The position numbers and the translations under genes were made by a program. A stretch of DNA of 64,000 bases from Vibrio hippocampi (lineage in GTDB: Bacteria; Pseudomonadota; Gammaproteobacteria; Enterobacterales; Vibrionaceae): assembly GCF_921292975.1 (NCBI RefSeq), contig NZ_CAKLCM010000003.1, positions 744,001 through 808,000 on the forward strand, in the 5' to 3' direction. Below the pieces are notes generated by a model, which made no database searches, was not told where the DNA came from, and saw only the letters and a list, made by a program, of their open reading frames with translations. Below, piece after piece: positions 26,618 through 33,455 of this stretch (positions are counted from its first letter, which is position 1; every line of letters starts with the position of its first letter).

Positions 26618-27492
26618 TGAAAAAGTTACTCACGGCTATTCTGTCAGTATGTTCAGTGTCACCTGCGGTAAATGCCGCTTGGTTCGAAAATACCAATACG
26701 GTGACACAGGTCCATCAGCATCTACTCAACAAAGATCTCAATGCGATGTTTCAGTCGTTGGTAGAAGAGTGGCAGTTACAACCGATTCCCAGTCTTCAAT
26801 CCCACATCAACCAACTGTTCTTACAGTCGCTTGAAGTCGATTGTGGCAAAAGCCTGACTCAACAACACTTTCCAGAATGGATCAAAAGCGTTGTCATCAA
26901 TCAACAATACCGTGAGAGCCCAGGTCGTGATACCTATGTGACAACGGTTGAAGTCATGTCTGATAGCGTTATTCAGGAAATTAGCCTAAATAAGTGGATA
27001 GACGGCGATATTTCTAATGACAAGGAAGCGTTTGTTAATGACATTAGTGACGCTGTAACTGAGTCGACCGAGTATGGTATTCGATACAATCTAGTTGCAC
27101 CGTTAGAGATTGGGTTATATCAACTCAACATCTATAACGAGGGTGGCGAGCATTGGAGCCAATGGGTAATCTTGAGTGAAGAATCACTGGTTCAAACGGT
27201 TCGATGGGCCTCTAAAGATGAGTGGCGTATAGAAAAACACGCCTTAGTGAACTCGTATTGCCCTTTACCTATGTTACGAGTTGGGGTTTATGATTACATT
27301 GATAACGAGTTCGTCCCTGTATGGACTCGAAATTATGAATCAGATTATCCGACAACGATCGAGAATAAAACCATCGCCCCCGATCGTTATGTGTTGTCGA
27401 TAGCCATGACACAAAGTCGCTGGCAGGGGCAGATTCTTTTTGAGCGCTCGCAAATTATCAGTAAGACCTTTGATGTTTCCGCCGAAGACTAG
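26617..27492 (+). CDS. vxrC: VxrC-like exported protein (DUF2861-like)
   Basis: A 291-residue protein with a signal peptide (about residues 1-20, cleaved near VNA-AWF) and a soluble periplasmic body with two or three Cys residues (EVDCGKS, NSYCPLP). It is translationally coupled to vxrB. By position it is VxrC of the V. cholerae vxrABCDE operon, and the family is annotated DUF2861 as far as I recall. No catalytic motif is visible. A role as an accessory periplasmic factor for the VxrA sensor is plausible but inferred from position only. Confidence 0.75.
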   Translation: MKKLLTAILSVCSVSPAVNAAWFENTNTVTQVHQHLLNKDLNAMFQSLVEEWQLQPIPSLQSHINQLFLQSLEVDCGKSLTQQHFPEWIKSVVINQQYRESPGRDTYVTTVEVMSDSVIQEISLNKWIDGDISNDKEAFVNDISDAVTESTEYGIRYNLVAPLEIGLYQLNIYNEGGEHWSQWVILSEESLVQTVRWASKDEWRIEKHALVNSYCPLPMLRVGVYDYIDNEFVPVWTRNYESDYPTTIENKTIAPDRYVLSIAMTQSRWQGQILFERSQIISKTFDVSAED

Positions 27493-27575
27493 AGAATTTT
27501 TGGTAAATAATTAAAGAATTGAGTTATCTCGCCGTTAACCCCTATAACAAGGTTGTTTACAAACGTTATAACTCA

Positions 27576-28670
27576 ATGAAAAATCATATTAAAACCCTTT
27601 CCGCAATTGCAATTCTATCGAGCTTTTCTGCATCGGCAACCACGTTGTCTATCGAGGCAAGAGGTGATGCAATGGGTGGCGTCGGTGTCGTGTCAGCTTC
27701 CTATCTAACAGCACCATTCTATAACCCTGCTTTGGTGGCAATTTACCGACGCAATGATGATGCAGGCATGCTCCTTCCAAGCCTTGGTATCAACTATGAC
27801 GATCAAAATGGATTAATCGATCAAGTTGATCAAGCTGTTGCGACGGGAGATATCAGCGCAATTTCGAACGACTCCGTTGCCAATTTAGACTTTGGTGGTG
27901 CAGTCGCATTTGGTCTACCAAACCGATTTGTTGCAGCAAATATATTTGGTAAAGCCTATGTAGAAAACGTCGCTCAGCCAGATATGGGCAGTACCGTTAC
28001 GAATTCAGCCGTCAAATCGGCTTCTGTTGCGATAACAGAAATCGGACTTTCGTTGGCTAAGTATCAAACCGTGCTGGGGCAACATTGGTCATTTGGCGTG
28101 ACACCTAAATTTCAACGCATCTACACATTCACCTCAGTCAGCAGTTTGCAGGATTTTGCACTCGAAAATGTGACAGATAATAAAGAGGGTGAAAGTGCAT
28201 TTAACATTGATGCAGGCGCACTTTGGTTTTTTGGTCCATTTAGAGCAGGCGTATCTGCGACCAACCTTCTTTCGCGAAACATAAAGACTGCTCAAGGTAC
28301 GACGTTGGTCGGCGGTCGTGCTGTTGATTATGGTTATGAGTACAACCTAGAACCACTTTATACAGTGGGGGCTGGTTATGTCGCAGACTACTTTCAGTTC
28401 TCTATCGATTACGATTTGAATAAAGAAACGAAGTTCACGCAATTTGACGACGACACCCAAATGATTCGTGCCGGTCTTGAAGTCGACCTGATTCGACAGA
28501 TTCAGCTTAGGGCAGGGTACTATAAGAACTTAGCCAAGGATAATAGCGACGGTACGATTACCGCGGGTATCGGTTTAACGCCGCTTAATCTGATAGAAAT
28601 GGATATATCCGCTCGATATACCAATGCTGATGCTATGGGCGCTTCGATTAACTTTGTCACGACCTACTAG
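27576..28670 (+). CDS. vxrD: VxrD-like exported protein, TraF_2-type outer-membrane family
   Basis: A 364-residue protein with a signal peptide (MKNHIKTLSAIAILSSFSASA). It starts with the motif IEARGDAMGGVGVVSASYLTAPFYNPAL, typical of the family annotated 'conjugal transfer protein TraF' (PF13729), which resembles FadL-like barrels. Many alternating beta strands and a C-terminal aromatic (FVTTY) support an outer-membrane barrel. It has nothing to do with conjugation here; it closes the vxr operon. The start is set at the ATG at 27576. The ribosome-binding site is poor and a small hairpin (TATAAC...GTTATA) lies just before the start. An attenuating terminator follows. Confidence 0.75.
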   Translation: MKNHIKTLSAIAILSSFSASATTLSIEARGDAMGGVGVVSASYLTAPFYNPALVAIYRRNDDAGMLLPSLGINYDDQNGLIDQVDQAVATGDISAISNDSVANLDFGGAVAFGLPNRFVAANIFGKAYVENVAQPDMGSTVTNSAVKSASVAITEIGLSLAKYQTVLGQHWSFGVTPKFQRIYTFTSVSSLQDFALENVTDNKEGESAFNIDAGALWFFGPFRAGVSATNLLSRNIKTAQGTTLVGGRAVDYGYEYNLEPLYTVGAGYVADYFQFSIDYDLNKETKFTQFDDDTQMIRAGLEVDLIRQIQLRAGYYKNLAKDNSDGTITAGIGLTPLNLIEMDISARYTNADAMGASINFVTTY

Positions 28671-28708
28671 CGATTGTTTGCTCAACAACATCTATATCGA
28701 AATTGTGT

Positions 28709-28736
28709 TTGATCGACACGGCTTTTGTAATATAGT
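28709..28736 (+). promoter_or_regulatory. Predicted promoter of the yoaH-family gene
   Basis: TTGATC (28709-28714) and TATAGT (28731-28736) are spaced by 16 bases. The predicted start is near 28743, inside the loop of the hairpin at 28734-28758. Found by eye. Confidence 0.45.
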
Positions 28737-28763
28737 CCTCCCCAACAATGGGAGGACTTTTTT
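28734..28763 (+). terminator. Terminator after vxrD that also contains the yoaH ribosome-binding site
   Basis: A 9-bp perfect stem (AGTCCTCCC at 28734-28742 with GGGAGGACT at 28750-28758) has a 7-base loop and six T running straight into the next ATG. The right arm holds GGGAGGA, the only Shine-Dalgarno for the next gene. Confidence 0.9.
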
Positions 28764-28916
28764 ATGTTTGACGACTTACCAACTTTATCTCACCAAGAGC
28801 AGCAACAAGCGGTAGAAAAAATACAGCAATTGATGCAGCAGGGGATGAGCACAGCACAAGCTATCCAAACTGTGGCAAATCAAATACGCGCAGAGAAACA
28901 AACCCAGCAGCCATAA
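28764..28916 (+). CDS. yoaH: UPF0181 (YoaH-family) small protein
   Basis: A 50-residue protein that matches E. coli YoaH along most of its length: MF..LP.L.H..QQ.AVE.IQ.LM.QGMS..QAI..VA..IRA. It is basic to neutral and helical, with no membrane segment. The family's function is unknown. It occupies the place of the fifth gene of the vxr operon. The ribosome-binding site GGAGGA lies eight bases before the ATG and is part of a terminator hairpin, so reading from vxrD would be both terminated and masked. A second terminator follows directly. Confidence 0.88.
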   Translation: MFDDLPTLSHQEQQQAVEKIQQLMQQGMSTAQAIQTVANQIRAEKQTQQP

Positions 28917-28946
28917 ATTCTCTAGATCAGATATAGCTCTGCCCAT

Positions 28947-28972
28947 AGCCCTCTTTAACAGAGGGCTTTTTT
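28947..28972 (+). terminator. Intrinsic terminator after the yoaH-family gene
   Basis: AGCCCTCT with AGAGGGCT, 5-base loop, then six T. Confidence 0.92.
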
Positions 28973-29099
28973 ATGCCTCATGATAATCTATGCACTTAAT
29001 GCATAGATTGAGAGTATTGGCTTAGTTGAGCTTAGGTGGCAGCAAAAACAGCCTCTATAAATGAATTAAATTCAAATAATTCAACATCTTACTAAAGGA

Positions 29100-29200
29100 T
29101 AATTAACTGGTAACGATCGGCTTTTGTTGGCAGTTGTAATTTAATTACAGGTGCGTTCAACATCAGTACAAGCAACCAGTGTTTTATGCTGGTTGTTTTT
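29100..29200 (+). ncRNA. Candidate untranslated small RNA ending in a terminator
   Basis: A strong terminator (CAACCAG at 29173-29179, CTGGTTG at 29189-29195, then GTTTTT) stands about 230 bases after the previous terminator, with no reading frame of note before it. A second hairpin, TGTAAT-TTA-ATTACA (29135-29149), lies upstream. The 5' end is not defined. No known Vibrio sRNA was recognised. Confidence 0.4.
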
Positions 29201-29221
29201 ATTGACCTACAGAGAAAGTAA

Positions 29222-29368
29222 GTGTTTACGTCAAATCATTTAAGATCTCTATCCGTATTGGCACTTCTCGTCGCAGTAAGCCACCAAATAGTCGTTAAAT
29301 TGGCGATGAAATGCACACTAAGCATGATATTTAAATCGGTAACTGGCGATAATTACGGTGGGAGTTGA
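29222..29368 (+). CDS. Possible 48-residue membrane peptide
   Basis: A GTG start with GAGAAAG upstream opens a 48-codon frame with a hydrophobic, slightly basic segment (LSVLALLVAVSHQIVVKLAM). It follows directly after the sRNA-like terminator. I recognise no family. A weak hairpin with a T-run comes about 30 bases after its stop. It could be a chance frame or a remnant. Confidence 0.2.
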   Translation: MFTSNHLRSLSVLALLVAVSHQIVVKLAMKCTLSMIFKSVTGDNYGGS

Positions 29369-29705
29369 ATGAAGAAACCACTGTGGCGCGCAGTTTTTTT
29401 GTTTTGTGAATAGCAATATCTGAGCTATATCGCTTGCTTTGTTCGTGCAATAGCTCAGCGAGTGACGCTGTCACATAGTTAGGTATCCTTGATACGCTTC
29501 AGTCGTCGAACAATAGGTGATTATCCTGACACATACATACAGCAAAAACGGAACGTTATCCTGTCACGCTTTTCTAACATGATATTGGGTAGATGAACCG
29601 ATTTTATTGATCTATGTATTACAACACATTGAAATTTATGCCATATTATTAACCGAGTCGAAGTAACAACGATATACGAACAACCAAGTAAAGGAATTGA
29701 TTGAA

Positions 29706-30134
29706 ATGAAAAACATCTTAGTAGCAGCAGGATTACTTTTGGTTGCCACATCGGCATCAGCTCGTGACGATGTATTGGAGCTATCTGTGGCGGATGCGAT
29801 GGCTAATGCCAAAGTGTCTCAAGCGGTTGGCGATGGTGTTCAGTTTTATTTTGGCGGACAAAGCCACGACACGGTCAAGCAAACATTTGGTGAATGGAGT
29901 ACCAACAAAAAGACCAATGCATTCGGTAAGTCCGATGAGTTTGCTTGCCAATGGGCTTTCGCTGGTGCGTTGAAAACTTTAAAGCAGCGAGCAATTAAAG
30001 AAGGCGGTAATGCGGTAATTAATATCCGCTCGAACTATAAAAATAACCTGACGTCTAGCGACACACATTTCAAGTGTGGTGCCGGAAACGTAATCGCCGG
30101 CGTCGCGCTTATTGGTGATGTGGTAAAACTGTAA
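29706..30134 (+). CDS. Small exported protein of unknown function
   Basis: A 142-residue protein with a clear signal peptide (MKNILVAAGLLLVATSASA) and a soluble periplasmic body. Two Cys residues (EFACQWAF, HFKCGAG) could form a disulfide. The segment EGGNAVINIRSNYKNN recalls the YbjQ-like fold seen in small envelope proteins, but the match is only by eye. The start is taken as the ATG at 29706; AAAGGA lies somewhat far upstream, next to an in-frame TTG. Its stop is followed by a 13-bp perfect hairpin. The 335 bases after that, up to 30540, show no gene. Confidence 0.75.
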   Translation: MKNILVAAGLLLVATSASARDDVLELSVADAMANAKVSQAVGDGVQFYFGGQSHDTVKQTFGEWSTNKKTNAFGKSDEFACQWAFAGALKTLKQRAIKEGGNAVINIRSNYKNNLTSSDTHFKCGAGNVIAGVALIGDVVKL

Positions 30135-30151
30135 TCATTTGAATACAACAT

Positions 30152-30187
30152 GTTTAAACGGTCGGGCTTTAAAGCGACCGTTTAAAC
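30152..30187. other. 13-bp perfect inverted repeat after a stop codon
   Basis: GTTTAAACGGTCG (30152-30164) pairs exactly with CGACCGTTTAAAC (30175-30187) around a 10-base loop that itself contains CTTTAAAG. No T-run follows on either strand, so it is not a standard terminator. Confidence 0.75.
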
Positions 30188-30540
30188 AAGACCGTATAAC
30201 TAATGGTGACTGACATCGTTAAAACACCCAACTGATTTAGAATAGGTTCACTAGGTAATGTTCGGTCATTGGTGCTTTGATCTTATGTTGCTGGTGCGTA
30301 TTATCTATCTTATGTTAAATATGATTCACTTTAGCTTGAATCTATTCGCTTTTACGTGCCTAATCCTTCGATAATCACCCACTTTCTCTGCACAATTAAA
30401 CATAACGGCTATTTACCATAAAATACCTAATAATCAGTTAATTCAACCTGACGGTTGAAAACGGATTATTAGGTCTAATGCCGCAGACTATTGGTAGTGA
30501 CGACTTGTAATCACGATCTGTTGCTTTGAGTTAACGCTTT

Positions 30541-30572
30541 CTATTAGCTTCAAGTGCTATTAGCTTCAAGTT
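30541..30572. repeat. Two 16-bp tandem repeats
   Basis: CTATTAGCTTCAAGTG is followed at once by CTATTAGCTTCAAGTT (15 of 16 identical). Non-coding gap. Confidence 0.85.
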
Positions 30573-30595
30573 CCAAAAATGCCAGCTACAAAAAA

Positions 30596-30620
30596 AACCG
30601 TTAGTTTTGCACTAACGGTT
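30596..30620 (-). terminator. Terminator of the SUI1-family gene
   Basis: AACCGTTAGT with ACTAACGGTT and a 5-base loop. On the minus strand it is followed by a run of eight T. Confidence 0.9.
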
Positions 30621-30652
30621 TTCTATTGTTTATCGTCACTAACGGAGACCTA

Positions 30653-30964
30653 TCAGCCGCCCGCCAGTTTCACGGTGTAACCTTTTTTCTCAAGTAACGC
30701 TTTGATTTTATCACGCGCATCGCCTTGGATTTCGATGGTACCGTCTTTAATTGAGCCGCCACAGCCGCATACTTTTTTCAATTCAGCCGCTAATAATTTA
30801 AGGGGTGCATCATCGAGGTCTAATCCTGTCACAATTGAGACGCCTTTTCCTTTGCGTCCTTTGGTTTGTTTTTGGATTCGAACAACACCATCACCTTTGG
30901 GACGTTGAACTTTTTCTTCTTCTGGCTTTATTCGACCAGTTTCTGTTGAATATACAAGAGTCAT
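30653..30964 (-). CDS. yciH: SUI1/eIF1-family translation factor YciH
   Basis: A 103-residue protein matching bacterial YciH: basic linker KQTKGRKGKGVSIVTGLDL, then the SUI1 core LKKVCGCGGSIKDGTIEIQGDARDKI (shown by family to bind the small ribosomal subunit and check start codons). Its homologue is eIF1. It is the second gene of a two-gene leftward unit, seven bases after the preceding gene, and ends at a strong terminator. Confidence 0.93.
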   Translation of the reverse strand: MTLVYSTETGRIKPEEEKVQRPKGDGVVRIQKQTKGRKGKGVSIVTGLDLDDAPLKLLAAELKKVCGCGGSIKDGTIEIQGDARDKIKALLEKKGYTVKLAGG

Positions 30965-30971
30965 AATATGG

Positions 30972-31349
30972 TTATTTCTTAGCTTGTTGTGCTTGTAGCG
31001 CTTTTTGCTTTGCGACTAAATACGCTTCGATATGTTTCTGGATAGCAACTTTACTACCTTTTATCAACTTACTATTAAACACGCAATACCAAGCATTGGC
31101 TTCTCCGGTGTCGTTTTTAATATTGAAACCATGAAACAATTCTTGCGTTGCCTTGCCGCTGCGACTGACCTGAGGCTTAGCGATCTCTGATGGATCGACT
31201 ATTTGCGAAGTATCGCACCACCAGTCAATGGACTTTTTTACTGCTGCCAGTGAGCCCTTAAGCTCTCTATTTTTTATGACAACCTTCCAAACTTGGTCCG
31301 AAGTTCCCACAGATTTTAGCGTACAACCGCGATAACTCGCTAATGCCAT
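30972..31349 (-). CDS. Conserved protein of unknown function (DUF3319-like)
   Basis: A 125-residue soluble protein with Trp-rich and Cys-containing segments (IDWWCDTSQIV, ANAWYCVFNSKL) and a helical, Lys/Gln-rich tail (VAKQKALQAQQAKK). I believe it corresponds to the Vibrio family DUF3319, but this is from memory. No catalytic motif or signal peptide is seen. It precedes yciH in the same leftward unit, with seven bases between them, so coexpression is likely. Confidence 0.65.
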   Translation of the reverse strand: MALASYRGCTLKSVGTSDQVWKVVIKNRELKGSLAAVKKSIDWWCDTSQIVDPSEIAKPQVSRSGKATQELFHGFNIKNDTGEANAWYCVFNSKLIKGSKVAIQKHIEAYLVAKQKALQAQQAKK

Positions 31350-31481
31350 AAGGTATATCTCTTGAAATTTGTAACATTCATTTTCAGAACAATATTAGCA
31401 TTTTTGGGACTAGGATCAATTATCACTAGACGCATTGCTTAACAAAAGCCGACCAGAGGTCACGAATTTAATATTTAAGTG

Positions 31482-32480
31482 CTATTTATTGATAGATTCT
31501 TCAATGCAATCTTTCAATAAATCAGAAAATTTCACTCCAGCGTGTTCAACCATTTTAGGGAACATTGAGATTGGCGTCATACCCGGAAATGTATTGACTT
31601 CATTGAGGTAGATTTCATTATCTTCCGTTAGGAAAAAGTCAATCCTAGATAAATGACGTAATTTCATTTGGGTAAAGACTTTACGTGCACTTAGTTCGAT
31701 TAATTCCAACTGTTGATTGGTCAAGCCTTTCGCTTCTATGACGGTAGTTGAATGACTATCAGCACTGTATTTCTCTTCGTATGAGTAAAAATCGCCTTCT
31801 GGCGCAATCACTTCACCGGGATGAGTAATATGCAATTGACCTTGATATTCAAACGCTGCCACTTCAAGTTCGCGTGGCTTAACGGATTTTTCAATCACTA
31901 CTTGGTCGGAATAGCCAAATGCGGCGTCAATTTTTTGTTTTAATTGCTCAATATCAGTGACGCTGTAACATCCTACTGATGAGCCCTGTTTGGCTGCTTT
32001 GACAAACACCTTTCCCCACTGTTCGAAAGCACTTTTAGCCTTTTGATAACCTGCTTCACTATTTTCAGCTAAAAATAAGTAAGGCGTGTTAGGGATCTCT
32101 AAGGTGTCATACCAAAGCTTAGAGGTGATCTTATTGAAGCTATTACTGCTTGCTTCAGGTCCACAGCCTAGATAAGGAATTTTCGCTAACTCAAACAGCG
32201 ATTGAATATCGCCGGTTTCGCCAGGGAATCCGTGAATACATGGAACGACATAGTCTATTTTTATCTTCTGATCGCTGGCGACTAACTCACGTTGATTAAT
32301 ATCTAAGACAACCAAATCGCCATTTTCGCATCGCCAACCCGACGTGGTAATTTCTACTCGAATGACTGAATAGTTCGGGTTTACTTCTAATTGTGTTTGC
32401 AAATAATCTGCAGAGACAAGCGATACTTCGTGCTCTGAAGATCCCCCGCCGCAGAGCAATAAAATATTGTAGTTTGACAT
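31482..32480 (-). CDS. ddl: D-alanine--D-alanine ligase
   Basis: A 332-residue ATP-grasp ligase that joins two D-alanines for peptidoglycan. Visible blocks are CGGGSSEHEVSLVSA (N-terminal), VPCIHGFPGETGDIQ, KAAKQGSSVGC, VIEKSVKPRELEVA and LNEVNTFPGMT (the metal-binding Asn/Glu). Length and order fit DdlA/B. The start is placed at the ATG at 32480, with AATAGG upstream; a longer frame is rejected. As a lone copy outside the mur cluster it is an accessory ligase on chromosome II, as in V. cholerae. Confidence 0.95.
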   Translation of the reverse strand: MSNYNILLLCGGGSSEHEVSLVSADYLQTQLEVNPNYSVIRVEITTSGWRCENGDLVVLDINQRELVASDQKIKIDYVVPCIHGFPGETGDIQSLFELAKIPYLGCGPEASSNSFNKITSKLWYDTLEIPNTPYLFLAENSEAGYQKAKSAFEQWGKVFVKAAKQGSSVGCYSVTDIEQLKQKIDAAFGYSDQVVIEKSVKPRELEVAAFEYQGQLHITHPGEVIAPEGDFYSYEEKYSADSHSTTVIEAKGLTNQQLELIELSARKVFTQMKLRHLSRIDFFLTEDNEIYLNEVNTFPGMTPISMFPKMVEHAGVKFSDLLKDCIEESINK

Positions 32481-32583
32481 GCGATGCCTATTAATGAACT
32501 GAGTTGGTAGCATGATAAACCAACCCGCATTGTAAATCAGTGAAAATGTTGTACGGATGGATGCTTTTGCTCAGGAAATGCAC

Positions 32584-32615
32584 AGCCCTGAACATCACGT
32601 TAGATGATCAGGGCT
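32584..32615 (-). terminator. Hairpin after the SPOR lipoprotein gene
   Basis: AGCCCTGA/TCAGGGCT is extended inward by CATC/GATG with one mismatch. The T-run is poor, so it may end transcription with help or only protect the mRNA end. Confidence 0.55.
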
Positions 32616-32628
32616 CACAAAAGGAGGG

Positions 32629-33222
32629 CTAGTTTAACTTGGTCAGCGTTGGATAATCAGACTGTTTGATTTTATCAATGCTCTTCACGAAAGGCTTAAG
32701 TTGTTTGAACTCAGCAGGTAATGTGCTGATCGCTGCTTTCGCTTCAGTGCGAGTCGCATAATCACCATAAAGCACTGAATACCATTTTGTCCCATTTACA
32801 ACCTTGTAGTTTTCCCAAATAGGTTGTCCTGAACGAGGGAGCTTTGATGAAAACTGCTCAACCTTGTCCTTACTACCGACAGCAACTACCTGCAGTGTAT
32901 AACCAAAACGATAGTTGTTTTTAGACTGTGATTTAGAAGGCGGAACAATTTTTACCACTGGCTCTTGGCGCGTCGCAACTGGTGTCGGTTGTGACTTGGT
33001 TTCGGTAATCACTGGCGCACTGTTCGCTATAATAGGCGTTTGCGTTGGTGTGACATTAGATTCAGCGATCATCACTGGCTCTGATGTCACAACGGGTTCT
33101 TGAGCAACAACAACGGGTGTGTAATCTTCTCGAAAACTCTCCGATTTTACGTCCACTGTATATTTGCTTGAAGAGCATGCGGCGAGTAAGCCCGCTAAAC
33201 TGACGATAACAACTTTTTTCAT
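32629..33222 (-). CDS. Lipoprotein with SPOR domain
   Basis: A 197-residue protein. The signal peptide ends in the lipobox LAAC (Cys16). Residues about 25-105 are a low-complexity Pro/Thr/Val linker that can span the periplasm. Residues about 105-185 form a SPOR domain (YTLQVVAVGSKDKVEQFSSKL...WYSVLYGDYATRTEAKAAI), which binds glycan strands lacking stem peptides, typical at division septa. The N-terminal lipid should hold it in a membrane. It is divergent from pat. Confidence 0.88.
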   Translation of the reverse strand: MKKVVIVSLAGLLAACSSSKYTVDVKSESFREDYTPVVVAQEPVVTSEPVMIAESNVTPTQTPIIANSAPVITETKSQPTPVATRQEPVVKIVPPSKSQSKNNYRFGYTLQVVAVGSKDKVEQFSSKLPRSGQPIWENYKVVNGTKWYSVLYGDYATRTEAKAAISTLPAEFKQLKPFVKSIDKIKQSDYPTLTKLN

Positions 33223-33267
33223 TTCTTGCTGCCTAGTTAATGAGTCTTATGGCATGATTGAATGCCT

Positions 33268-33283
33268 TGTGACATGTTACACA
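33268..33283. promoter_or_regulatory. CRP-like site in the pat/SPOR divergent gap
   Basis: TGTGA-CATGTT-ACACA matches the CRP consensus TGTGA-N6-TCACA except for one base. It lies about 46 bases before the SPOR gene and 173 before pat. In E. coli the pat homologue is CRP-regulated. Confidence 0.4.
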
Positions 33284-33455
33284 TTATTTGTATCTCATCA
33301 ATATGTTATGTCTAAATTTAGGAATTTGCATAACGAACCCATAAAATTCCTGAACTAATATTGAACATAACGTCATTTTTGACCGACGATCCAGTTGGTA
33401 ATGCACAACTATGACCATGATTACTTAGTTATCGTTAACTAAAGCAGGAGTCAAT

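Noticed and set aside
30152..30187. Integron attC site
   Set aside because: The hairpin lacks the paired R and L boxes and spacer bases of attC sites, and no integron cassette is nearby.
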